A stretch of 64,000 nt of DNA, taken from Brevibacillus agri (GTDB taxonomy: Bacteria > Bacillota > Bacilli > Brevibacillales > Brevibacillaceae). The notes beneath the pieces are model-generated. The model saw only the letters and a list, made by a program, of their open reading frames with translations, was not told where the DNA came from and did not search any database. Below, one piece after another: positions 40,999 to 49,291 of the stretch. The first letter of the stretch is position 1. Every line of letters begins with the position of its first letter. The stretch is taken from positions 1,527,001 to 1,591,000 of the forward strand of contig NZ_CP026363.1 in assembly GCF_004117055.1 (NCBI RefSeq), read 5' to 3'. Made by a program: the position numbers and the translations under genes.

Positions 40999-41055
40999 CA
41001 AAAAAGGCCGAGCGGTTCCAGACGCCCAAGTTCTGGCAGCCTGCCCGGCCTTTTC
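40999..41055 (+). terminator. Terminator after the CDF gene
   Basis: Outer arms AAAAGGCCG and CGGCCTTTT around a branched loop with GACGCCCAAG/TTCTGGCAGC-type pairing. Confidence 0.65.
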
Positions 41056-41170
41056 GGCTTCCTCGCCGCTTTAAAGCGTTTGCGGTTTTATGCGTGTTCT
41101 TGCTGTTAATTCTGAATTGACTGTAAAATTCAGGTAGAAGCGCAATGCCATTTATTGATGGGGGAAGACG

Positions 41171-41401
41171 ATGGTGCATACAATCAAATTTTGCCCGTGC
41201 AATCTCCAAGGCAGTCTGGAGTGGGTGAGAAACGAGGTCAGGAAATTTCCCGATGTGCAGTTGATCGACGAGCGGTGTGTCAACTATTGCGGCCAATGTC
41301 TGGAAAAGCCGTTTGCGCTGTACAACGGCAAAAATATCGTGGGCAGCGACGGGCAAGAACTGCTCGAGCGGCTGGTGGAAAAGCTCTCGGCAGCGAATTA
41401 G
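41171..41401 (+). CDS. DUF1450 family small protein, second copy
   Basis: A 76-residue relative of the protein at 530-793: KFCPCNLQGS at the N-terminus, CVNYCGQCLEKPFALYNG in the middle, and the same C-terminal helix. It has one extra N-terminal Cys (CPC). Start at 41171 with GGGGAAG upstream. Its terminator at 41516 is more than 110 bases away; the sequence between (AGCAAGAG-like repeats) is low-complexity and non-coding. Confidence 0.8.
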   Translation: MVHTIKFCPCNLQGSLEWVRNEVRKFPDVQLIDERCVNYCGQCLEKPFALYNGKNIVGSDGQELLERLVEKLSAAN

Positions 41402-41515
41402 CGCAAGGCAAAAGCAAGAGCAACAGTAAGAGCAAGAGCGCAGCGCCCGGGTGGCTTGGTGCCCACTGTCCCCTGTCCACAGTCCGCTGTTTTGGCGCGG
41501 GCCTGGGGCATGAAT

Positions 41516-41550
41516 AAAAGCAGGAGCGAGTGTATTCGCTTCTGCTTTTT
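41516..41550. terminator. Bidirectional terminator
   Basis: Arms AAAAGCAG plus AGCGA and TCGCT plus CTGCTTTT; lies between the DUF1450 gene and the convergent aminopeptidase gene. Confidence 0.8.
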
Positions 41551-41571
41551 CGTTTTCACGCCTGTCGCTCG

Positions 41572-42525
41572 CTATTGTGCCGCAAACAGAAAGCGTCCTT
41601 TTTCCTGCAAGGGCACTCCGTCGATGTACACATCCGGTTCGTTTACGATTAAATCAATGTGCACGCCCGCCTGAATCGTTCCCCCAAAAGTAGCGTTGCT
41701 GCCAAACGCAACGTGGATCGTCCCGAACGCTTTTTCATCTTCCAGTACAACTCCGATAATTCTCGCCTTGTGATTGGTTCCGATCCCAAATTCTGCAAGC
41801 ATCCGTCCGTCGCCATCCCCGAGCGTGGAGAGCAGGCGGGCAGCCATCGGCCCCTCTGCGTCGACGAGTCTCCCGTCCTTGACGGTGAGCAGCAACGGCG
41901 CGTCAATTTTGCCGATTCCGCCGATGGAGCCGTCGACCAAAATCTGGCCGTTCGCCGAACCTTCCACGGGGGCGATGTACGCCTCGCCCGACGGCAGGTT
42001 GCCCGACTGGCCCGCTTCCAAATACATCCCAGTGCTGGGAACGCCGTTTCTCGTCTCGATGGAAAATTCGAGCGTGTACCCGCCCTTTTCGATCCGTACC
42101 TGTTTGCCTTTGGTCAGGATGTCCGTGACGGTTTCCGTCAGCCGCTTGACCTCCTGATAGTCGGCGGAAATGGCGCCAGCGGTGAACATATCTTCGGTAA
42201 TGCCGGGCATGGTCGCGACGCGCGTCCCGTTGGCGGCGGCATTTTTGCGCGCCTGCGTATGCGTCAGCGAATACTTCGTGATGCACACGGCGACGTCTGC
42301 TTGCTTCATCGCTTCTGCAATCGTCTGCGGCGGCTCCTGGCCTGATTTTTCACGCTCCTGCATGACGAGCAGCATCGTTTCGGCTCCGAGCAGCTTTCCC
42401 GCTGCGTAGAGGGCTTCCGCCAAAGGGCGCTTGTCTTCATCCGTGACAATGACCAGCTCTTCTGTTTCTTTTACCCCTAAACAAGTTGCCAGCAAATTGC
42501 GGCTAATTTCCACAAGTTGGTTCAT
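41572..42525 (-). CDS. M29-like aminopeptidase
   Basis: A 317-residue metal-dependent hydrolase of the thermophilic aminopeptidase (M29)/NicX-like fold. The C-terminal metal-binding block is visible: FGIGTNHKARI, EDEKAFGTIHVAFGSN and GVHIDLIVNEPD (about residues 245-300). It is shorter than classic M29 enzymes (about 410), so a close family other than aminopeptidase is possible. It diverges from a dipeptide ABC operon that also carries an M20 peptidase, which supports a role in peptide use. AGGAGTG precedes the ATG. Confidence 0.75.
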   Translation of the reverse strand: MNQLVEISRNLLATCLGVKETEELVIVTDEDKRPLAEALYAAGKLLGAETMLLVMQEREKSGQEPPQTIAEAMKQADVAVCITKYSLTHTQARKNAAANGTRVATMPGITEDMFTAGAISADYQEVKRLTETVTDILTKGKQVRIEKGGYTLEFSIETRNGVPSTGMYLEAGQSGNLPSGEAYIAPVEGSANGQILVDGSIGGIGKIDAPLLLTVKDGRLVDAEGPMAARLLSTLGDGDGRMLAEFGIGTNHKARIIGVVLEDEKAFGTIHVAFGSNATFGGTIQAGVHIDLIVNEPDVYIDGVPLQEKGRFLFAAQ

Positions 42526-42627
42526 CGGTTAGACACTCCTGATTTTTTAGTAGGTGCGAATCTTGAAGAGATTGTACTGAAAGCGAACGCTGTGAATCAA
42601 GTCTTAACTTTTTTTGTTTTTCGACTA

Positions 42628-42656
42628 TTTACACTAAAAAAGCCATTTGCTATAAT
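42628..42656 (+). promoter_or_regulatory. Promoter of the peptide-transport operon
   Basis: TTTACA (42628-42633), 17-base spacer, TATAAT (42651-42656). Predicted start near 42663. Confidence 0.75.
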
Positions 42657-42659
42657 CCA

Positions 42660-42690
42660 AACGTAACACATAGTGAATATGTGTTTCGTT
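42660..42690. promoter_or_regulatory. 31-bp palindromic operator at the start of the peptide-transport operon
   Basis: Left arm AACGTAACACATA, spacer GTGAA, right arm TATGTGTTTCGTT: 13-base arms with one mismatch. It overlaps the predicted start of transcription, so a bound protein should repress. The IclR-type regulator at 50610 in the same cluster is the natural candidate (inference). Confidence 0.55.
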
Positions 42691-42724
42691 ATTTGATACA
42701 AAAACATTAACTGGGGGAATCGTA

Positions 42725-44341
42725 GTGAGGAAAATTAGCAAAGCCAAAGCGTTGTTTTCTTCTGTCATGGTCGTGTCAATGTTGGCACTCGCTGCATGTG
42801 GGGGACAAGGCAGTGCACCTGCCCAAGAGTCAAAGGGCGGTGAGCAGCAGGCGGCTGCCGGGCAGCCGAAAGACGGCGGCGTGCTGAAAATCGGTTTGTC
42901 GTCTACAGCAAAAACGCTGGACCCGATTGCGTACACCGGAGCTTATGAATCGAACATCATCCGCAGCATTGGCGACACGCTCGTCCGCTACACGAGCGAC
43001 CTGTCCAAAATCGAGCCGAGCCTGGCTACGGAGTGGAAAGTGTCCGATGACATGAAGGTGTACACGTTCAAGCTGCGTGACAACGTGTACTTCCAGCCTG
43101 GCAAATACCAGGACGGGCGCAAAATGACAGCGGAAGACGTGAAGTACAGCCTGGAGCGCTCCGCGAAGCAATCCGCGCTCAAGCGTCTGCGCGGCGTGGA
43201 AAAAGTCGAAGTCATCAGCGAAAACGAGGTCGCGATTCACCTCGATGCGCCAAACGCAGCCTTGCTGGCGATGCTGACCGATGGCGGCAACATCATCGTG
43301 CCGCGTGAAGAAGTAGAAGGCTGGAAAGATCAGTTCGGCACGCATCTCGTTGGCACCGGGCCGTTCATGATCGACAAGTTCAATCAAGATGATTCTGTAA
43401 ATTTGAAGCGTTCTGATAAATACTGGGGACCAAAACCGCATCTGGACGGCGTAGAGTTCAAATTCATTACAGATGCAAACATGATGACCAACGCCCTGCG
43501 TTCCGGCGACATCGACATGGTGACGGATGTAAAAGGCCAAAACCGCGCGATCATCGAGAAGGATCCAAACCTGAACCTGCAGACCAAGCCGGGCCTGTCC
43601 ATCGAGTACATGGGCCTGAACCAGATCGAAGGTCCGACCAAAGACAAAAAGGTTCGGGAAGCCATCCGCATGGCGGTTGACGTGGAAGGGCTGGTAAAAG
43701 GCGTGTTCAAGTGGGGCGGAGCGGAGAAGTCGTTTCTGCCGCTGCCGAAAGCATCGTGGGGCTATGACGCGTCGCTCGAAGCAGCCGTACCTGCCTTTAA
43801 CCCGCAAAAAGCAAAACAGCTTCTGGCAGAGGCAGGCTATCCGGACGGCTTCAAAACCGAGCTGTATGTAATCGCTTCCCGCGTGCCGCAGGCGACTATC
43901 GCGGCTCAGCAGTTGAAAGACAACCTGAACATTGACGCGGAAATCAAGACAGTAGAGTGGGGAACGTTCAGCGACATCGTCGCCAAAGGAAAAGCGCCGC
44001 TCTACATCATGGGCTGGTCCTGGTACCCAGACCCTGACTTCTTCCTCTACCAAATGTTCCACAGCAAGCAAATCGGCTCTCTCGGAAACGGCTACGCTTA
44101 CAGCAACCCGGAAGTAGACAAGCTCCTGGAGCGCGCGACAGCGGAAACGACAGACGAAGCGAAGCGCAAAGAGCTGTACAGCCAGGCCATGAAGCTCATC
44201 AACGACGACAGCGTCCATGTGGAGCTGGGGCTGCTTGACGTGGCAACGGGCATGAAAAAATACGTGCAAGACTACCAGGTGCGCGCGGACGGCTCGATCT
44301 TCCTGGTGAACGACGAAACGAACGTCTGGCTGAACAAGTAA
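42725..44341 (+). CDS. Dipeptide/oligopeptide ABC transporter substrate-binding lipoprotein
   Basis: A 538-residue family 5 (DppA/OppA) binding protein: lipobox LAAC (about residues 21-24), then GGVLKIGLSSTAKTLDP and the long three-domain fold (YKDW-like WKVSDDMKVYTFKLRDNV, GTGPFMIDKFNQDDSV). GTG start at 42725 with GGGGGAA upstream. First gene of an operon with two permeases, two ATPases, DUF1177, an M20 peptidase and a regulator. Confidence 0.9.
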   Translation: MRKISKAKALFSSVMVVSMLALAACGGQGSAPAQESKGGEQQAAAGQPKDGGVLKIGLSSTAKTLDPIAYTGAYESNIIRSIGDTLVRYTSDLSKIEPSLATEWKVSDDMKVYTFKLRDNVYFQPGKYQDGRKMTAEDVKYSLERSAKQSALKRLRGVEKVEVISENEVAIHLDAPNAALLAMLTDGGNIIVPREEVEGWKDQFGTHLVGTGPFMIDKFNQDDSVNLKRSDKYWGPKPHLDGVEFKFITDANMMTNALRSGDIDMVTDVKGQNRAIIEKDPNLNLQTKPGLSIEYMGLNQIEGPTKDKKVREAIRMAVDVEGLVKGVFKWGGAEKSFLPLPKASWGYDASLEAAVPAFNPQKAKQLLAEAGYPDGFKTELYVIASRVPQATIAAQQLKDNLNIDAEIKTVEWGTFSDIVAKGKAPLYIMGWSWYPDPDFFLYQMFHSKQIGSLGNGYAYSNPEVDKLLERATAETTDEAKRKELYSQAMKLINDDSVHVELGLLDVATGMKKYVQDYQVRADGSIFLVNDETNVWLNK

Positions 44342-44437
44342 ACAGCAGGCAAGCTTTTCCCGTCCGAAGAGAGGCCGCCTGGTCCTCTCTTCGGACATGA
44401 TTCATCAAGCAAGAGTGGTTGAAAGGAGGAGAATGGA

Positions 44438-45397
44438 TTGCTCAAACTGATTTTCAGACGGTTAGTCGACTTGATCCCGACGCTGTTTGTTGTAGCCACG
44501 ACCGTTTTCATCATCACGCGGCTGATTCCCGGCGATCCGGCGGCGGTACTGCTCGGGCCGCAGGCTTCTCCGGATGAAATCGCCAAAATGCGGGAATCGC
44601 TCGGGTTAAACCAGCCATTGTACCTCCAATACGTCGAGTTTCTCGGCAGTCTTTTGCAGGGCGATCTCGGCACTTCGCTCGGCTACAACCAGCCTGTGAT
44701 GTCGCTCATTATGGAGCGCTTCCCGAACACGCTTTTGCTTTCCGCCTGTGCGCTCGCTCTCTCGCTTTTGATCGGGATTCCGGCTGGCATCATTTCTGCG
44801 ACCAAGCAGTATTCCGTCTGGGATTACACTGTCATGATCCTCTCGCTCGTCGGCGTGTCGATGCCGATTTTCTGGCTCGGGGTCATGCTCGTCCTGTACT
44901 TCAGCGTGTATCTCGGCTGGCTGCCGGCAACGGGAATGGGCTCTTTGTCCGAAGGCTTCGGCAGCGTCGTCACCCACCTGATCTTGCCGAGCATCGCCTT
45001 GTCGACCATTCCGATGGCGACTTTTGCCCGGATTACACGCTCCAGCATGCTGGAAGTGATCCGCCAGGACTACATCAAGACGGCTCGTGCCAAAGGGCTG
45101 CGCGAATTTTTCGTCGTCTGGAAGCACGCTCTGAAAAACGCGATGACGCCGTTGCTCACGGTGATGGGGATGCAAATATCGTCCATGCTCGGCGGCGCGG
45201 TGTTGACGGAGACGATCTTCAGTTGGCCGGGGATGGGACGGCTTGTGGTGGACGCCATCGAAAACCGCGACTTTGTCGTTGTCCAAGGAACCGTGCTGTT
45301 CATCGCCGTCATTTTCGTGTTGATTAACTTGCTCGTCGACATTTTGTACACCGTGGTCAATCCGCGCGTGAAACTATCGAACAAAGGGGAGGGCTGA
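44438..45397 (+). CDS. dppB: Peptide ABC transporter permease, DppB type
   Basis: A 319-residue permease with six spans and the DppB N-terminal signature (RRLVDLIPTLFVVATTVFIITR). EAA-like loop: RQDYIKTARAKGLREFFVVW (about residues 208-227). TTG start at 44438 with AAAGGAGGA upstream. It pairs with the DppC-type protein encoded six bases downstream. Confidence 0.9.
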   Translation: MLKLIFRRLVDLIPTLFVVATTVFIITRLIPGDPAAVLLGPQASPDEIAKMRESLGLNQPLYLQYVEFLGSLLQGDLGTSLGYNQPVMSLIMERFPNTLLLSACALALSLLIGIPAGIISATKQYSVWDYTVMILSLVGVSMPIFWLGVMLVLYFSVYLGWLPATGMGSLSEGFGSVVTHLILPSIALSTIPMATFARITRSSMLEVIRQDYIKTARAKGLREFFVVWKHALKNAMTPLLTVMGMQISSMLGGAVLTETIFSWPGMGRLVVDAIENRDFVVVQGTVLFIAVIFVLINLLVDILYTVVNPRVKLSNKGEG

Positions 45398-45403
45398 TCC
45401 GAT

Positions 45404-46303
45404 ATGAGCAACCATGCGCAACCGCTATCGCCAGCTCCCGCGACGCTCGCACCGAAGAAAAAAAGCAAGGAAAACAGTGTCTGGAGACGGCTATTGAAAA
45501 ACAAGCTGGCGATGATCGGCCTGGTCATCATCGCGATCATGGTCATTTTCGCCCTGTTTGCGCCGCTGATCGCCACGCATGGTCCGAATGAGATGGATTT
45601 GGCAAATTCGCTGTCCGAGCCTGGCATCGACGGCCATTTGCTCGGGACGGACAACTACGGACGCGATTTGTTCAGCCGGATCGTCTACGGGACGCGAATT
45701 TCGCTGATCGTCGGGATTTTTGCCATCGGGCTTGGCGGCATGATCGGCACGTTGCTCGGGCTGCTCGCCGGCTATTACGGCGGCAAATGGGACGCGCTCA
45801 TCATGCGCCTCATGGATGGCCTGTTCGCCTTTCCGTTCATTCTGTTGTCGATCTCGCTCATGACCGTGCTCGGCGCCGGACTGTTCAACGTCATTCTCGC
45901 CATCGGGATCGCCAACATCCCCGGCTTTGCCCGGATTGTCCGCGGCCAGGTGCTGGCGGTCAAGGAAGAGGAGTATATCGAGGTCACGAGATCGCTCGGG
46001 GCAAACGATTCCCGGATCATTTTTCACCACATCCTGCCAAACTGTATGGCACCGATCATTGTGTACGCGACGATGCACGTAGCCGGCGCGATCATTTCCG
46101 AAGCGGCCTTGAGCTTCCTCGGTCTGGGCGTGCAGCCGCCGACAGCCTCATGGGGCAGCATCCTGAAGGACGGAAAAGACTTCCTCGTCCTGTCCCCGCA
46201 CATGGCTACCTTCTCCGGGCTGGCGATTTTGCTTTCCGTACTCGGCTTCAACCTGTTCGGTGACGGCTTGCGGGATGCGCTCGACCCGAAAATGAAAGTG
46301 TAA
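45404..46303 (+). CDS. dppC: Peptide ABC transporter permease, DppC type
   Basis: A 299-residue permease with a long cytoplasmic N-terminus, the DppC signature HLLGTDNYGRDLFSRIVYGT (about residues 79-98) and EAA loop EEEYIEVTRSLGANDSRI. It ends DALDPKMKV as is typical. GGGGAGGG lies ten bases before the ATG. Confidence 0.9.
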   Translation: MSNHAQPLSPAPATLAPKKKSKENSVWRRLLKNKLAMIGLVIIAIMVIFALFAPLIATHGPNEMDLANSLSEPGIDGHLLGTDNYGRDLFSRIVYGTRISLIVGIFAIGLGGMIGTLLGLLAGYYGGKWDALIMRLMDGLFAFPFILLSISLMTVLGAGLFNVILAIGIANIPGFARIVRGQVLAVKEEEYIEVTRSLGANDSRIIFHHILPNCMAPIIVYATMHVAGAIISEAALSFLGLGVQPPTASWGSILKDGKDFLVLSPHMATFSGLAILLSVLGFNLFGDGLRDALDPKMKV

Positions 46304-46340
46304 GCGACGAAAGCGAAACATAGATTGGGGTGAAGAGGAA

Positions 46341-47351
46341 TTGGCAAAGTCAGATGTACTACTCAGCGTGCAAGATTTGGCCGTTTATTTTTATTCGTCC
46401 GGGGTCGTGAAGGCGGTAAACGGTGTGAGCTTTGACTTGAAGCAGGGGGAGACGATCGGGATTGTCGGAGAATCAGGCTCAGGCAAGAGCGTCACCTCGA
46501 CCGCCATTCTCGGGCTGATTCCGTCTCCCCCTGGAAAAATCGAACGAGGCAGCATTTTGTTTGAGGGGAAAGAGTTGACGAAGCTTTCTCAGGCGGAAAT
46601 GCGGAAGATTCGCGGAAATGAAATTTCGATGATTTTTCAGGACCCGATGACCTCCCTCAACCCGGTTTTTACCGTGGGGAATCAGATTATGGAAGTGATT
46701 CGCCTGCACCAGCAGCTCGACAAAAAAGCCGCCCGTGAGCGCGCCATCGAGATGCTGAAGCTGGTCGGGATCCCGGAGCCGGAAAAGCGTCTGGAGCAGT
46801 ACCCGCACGAGTTTTCCGGAGGGATGCGCCAGCGCGTCATGATCGCGATTGCGCTGGCCTGCAATCCGAAGCTGTTGATTGCGGACGAGCCGACAACCGC
46901 TTTGGACGTGACGGTACAAGCGCAAATTTTGGATTTGATGAAAAAGCTGCAAGACGATTTGCAAACCTCGATCATCATGATTACGCATGACCTGGGCGTC
47001 GTGTGGGAGAGCTGCCAAAAAGTTCTCGTCATGTACGCCGGAAACACCGTGGAATACGCGACGGTGGAAGATTTGTACCAAAATCCGCTTCATCCTTATA
47101 CGTGGGGATTGCTCGATTCGCAAATCAAGTCAGACACCGCAGGCAAGCTGCCATCTATTCCGGGCAATCCTCCTGATCTGCGCGAAGATATCGCGGGCTG
47201 CTATTTTGCTCCCCGCTGTCCATATGCCAAAGACAAATGCTTGAGCGAAAGACCGCCGCTGGTAGAAGCAGGCCCGAACCATTTGGTGGCGTGCCATTTC
47301 CAGACAGCAGACGAACGTCTCGAACGGAAGGGGGGAGCCGCACATGAGTGA
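46341..47351 (+). CDS. dppD: Peptide ABC transporter ATPase, DppD type
   Basis: A 336-residue ATPase: Walker A GESGSGKS (about residues 44-51), signature SGGMRQR (about 160), Walker B LLIADEPTTALD (about 178-189), H-loop ITHDLGV. The C-terminal oligopeptide/dipeptide tail has clustered cysteines (CYFAPRCPYAKDKC plus one more in VACHF), the [4Fe-4S]-type tail known from some DppD proteins. TTG start at 46341. It overlaps the next gene by eight bases. Confidence 0.9.
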   Translation: MAKSDVLLSVQDLAVYFYSSGVVKAVNGVSFDLKQGETIGIVGESGSGKSVTSTAILGLIPSPPGKIERGSILFEGKELTKLSQAEMRKIRGNEISMIFQDPMTSLNPVFTVGNQIMEVIRLHQQLDKKAARERAIEMLKLVGIPEPEKRLEQYPHEFSGGMRQRVMIAIALACNPKLLIADEPTTALDVTVQAQILDLMKKLQDDLQTSIIMITHDLGVVWESCQKVLVMYAGNTVEYATVEDLYQNPLHPYTWGLLDSQIKSDTAGKLPSIPGNPPDLREDIAGCYFAPRCPYAKDKCLSERPPLVEAGPNHLVACHFQTADERLERKGGAAHE

Positions 47352-48324
47352 GGCGATTATCCAGATCAACCAGTTGAAAAAGTATTTTCCCGTGAAGGAC
47401 CAGTCGCTGTTCGCCAAGTCTTCCAAGGTCGTCAAGGCGGTCGATGACGTCAGCTTCGAGGTCAGACGGGGAGAGACGCTCGGCATCGTCGGCGAATCCG
47501 GGTGCGGCAAGTCGACGCTGGCCCGGCTGGTGATGCAGTTGATTCGCCCGACAGAAGGCTCGGTCATCTTAAACGGCCAGGATTTGGCCAAGCTGTCGGA
47601 CAAGGAAATGAAAAAGGCGCGCAAGTCGATCCAGATGATTTTCCAAAACCCGTACGCGTCGCTCGATCCGCGCAAAACGGTCGAACAGCTCATCATGGAG
47701 CCGCTCGTCATCCACCAGGTCGGGACCCACCAGGAGCGGGTGAAAAAGGTGAAGGAGCTGCTCGCCGTCGTCGGCCTGTCTGACTACCATGCGACTCGTT
47801 ATCCGCATGAGTTTTCCGGGGGACAACGACAGCGGATCAACATCGCGAGAGCGCTGGCGCTCAATCCCGAAGTCGTCATTTGCGACGAATCCGTCTCCGC
47901 TCTCGACGTTTCGATTCAGGCGCAGGTCATCAACCTGCTCAAAGAGCTACAGGCGAGCTTCAACCTCACCTACATTTTCATCTCCCACGACCTGAACGTC
48001 GTGCGCTACATCAGCGACCGGATTGCAGTCATGTACTTGGGCCGCGTGGTCGAGATGGGAACGTACGAGGAGATTTACCACAACGCGCAGCATCCGTACA
48101 CGCGCGCCTTGCTGTCCGCCGTGCCGAAGGAAAGCCCCTTGGTGAAAAAGGAGCGGGTCATCCTGACGGGGGACGTGCCAAGCCCGATGAATCCGCCGTC
48201 CGGCTGCCATTTTCACAAGCGCTGCCCGTATGCGACCGACCGCTGCCAGACAGAAGCGCCTGCCCTCACGCTGTACGAAGAGCAGCATATGGTTTCTTGT
48301 CATCTTTTAGGAAATCTATCATAA
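47344..48324 (+). CDS. dppF: Peptide ABC transporter ATPase, DppF type
   Basis: A 326-residue second ATPase: Walker A GESGCGKS, signature SGGQRQR, Walker B VICDESVSALD, and a C-terminal Cys tail (GCHFHKRCPYATDRC). In Walker B the usual DEP is DES, as is common in DppF-type subunits. GGAGCCGC-type site lies within the end of dppD; overlap indicates translational coupling. Confidence 0.9.
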   Translation: MSEAIIQINQLKKYFPVKDQSLFAKSSKVVKAVDDVSFEVRRGETLGIVGESGCGKSTLARLVMQLIRPTEGSVILNGQDLAKLSDKEMKKARKSIQMIFQNPYASLDPRKTVEQLIMEPLVIHQVGTHQERVKKVKELLAVVGLSDYHATRYPHEFSGGQRQRINIARALALNPEVVICDESVSALDVSIQAQVINLLKELQASFNLTYIFISHDLNVVRYISDRIAVMYLGRVVEMGTYEEIYHNAQHPYTRALLSAVPKESPLVKKERVILTGDVPSPMNPPSGCHFHKRCPYATDRCQTEAPALTLYEEQHMVSCHLLGNLS

Positions 48325-48343
48325 TGAAAAGGGGACTTGCTTT

Positions 48344-49291
48344 ATGTCTTTCAAGCATGTAATCGAGATGTACGATCTCATGGATAGCGCTTACGTTACA
48401 GGAGACGACCTGAAGCGGTATTTTGAGCAAAGAGGTTTTCGCGACGTAGAAATGTCTACGGTCCATGGACAAAAAGGAAAAACCGACTTCGTCAAAGTAT
48501 TGATAAAAGGAAAGAACGGCAAAAGCAGCGGCGGCACAGCGCCGACACTGGGCGTCATTGGCCGCCTGGGCGGGATCGGTGCGCGTCCCGAGCAAATCGG
48601 CTTCGTATCCGATGGCGACGGCGCTCTCGCGTGCATGGCGGCAGCGGCCAAGCTGGCGGAGATGCAGCAGCGCGGGGACGTTTTGGCGGGCGATATCCTG
48701 CTCACCACGCACATTTGCCCGGATGCGCCGACATTGCCGCACGACCCTGTGCCGTTCATGAACTCTCCTGTCGACATGCAAATCATGAATGCGAACGAAG
48801 TGGCGGCGGAGATGGACGCGATTTTGTCCATCGACACGACAAAAGGAAACATGATTCTCAACCATACAGGCTATGCCATTACCCCGACGGTCAAGGAAGG
48901 GTACATCTTGCGCATCAGCAACGATCTGTTGGAAGTGATGAAGCAGACGTCCGGCAACATGCCCGTGACGCTGCCGATCACGGTGCAGGACATTACACCG
49001 TACGGCAACAATCTGCATCATATCAACAGCATCATGCAGCCGTGCGTGGTCACGGACAGCCCGGTTGTCGGCATCGCGCTGACGACGCAGGTGCCAGTGG
49101 CAGGCTGCGCGACAGGAGCGACTCATCTCGTGCACGTCGAGCAGGTGGTGCGCTTCGTGATCGAGGTAGCCAAGCTGTTTGGCGTTGGCAAATGCGCGTT
49201 TTACGACGAAGCCGAGTTTGCGCGCCTGACGTCGCTGTACGGCTCGATGAAGCATCTGCTCACATTGGATGGCAAGGTGAGCGGATCATGA
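48344..49291 (+). CDS. DUF1177 family protein
   Basis: A 315-residue cytoplasmic protein of the DUF1177 family, which is repeatedly found inside peptide-transport operons. Visible blocks: LGVIGRLGGIGARPEQIGFVSDGDGAL, TTHICPDAPTLPHDPVPFM, and VAGCATGATHLVHVE. Scattered His, Asp and Cys and homology style suggest a metallo-hydrolase, perhaps an amidase or peptidase relative, but nothing is established. Its stop codon overlaps the start of the M20 peptidase gene (ATGA), so the two proteins are made together. Confidence 0.8.
   Translation: MSFKHVIEMYDLMDSAYVTGDDLKRYFEQRGFRDVEMSTVHGQKGKTDFVKVLIKGKNGKSSGGTAPTLGVIGRLGGIGARPEQIGFVSDGDGALACMAAAAKLAEMQQRGDVLAGDILLTTHICPDAPTLPHDPVPFMNSPVDMQIMNANEVAAEMDAILSIDTTKGNMILNHTGYAITPTVKEGYILRISNDLLEVMKQTSGNMPVTLPITVQDITPYGNNLHHINSIMQPCVVTDSPVVGIALTTQVPVAGCATGATHLVHVEQVVRFVIEVAKLFGVGKCAFYDEAEFARLTSLYGSMKHLLTLDGKVSGS

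Noticed and set aside
41402..41515. Extension of DUF1450 into the Ser/Lys repeat region
   Set aside because: A stop codon ends the gene at 41401; the following AGCAAGAG-like sequence is low-complexity and untranslated.
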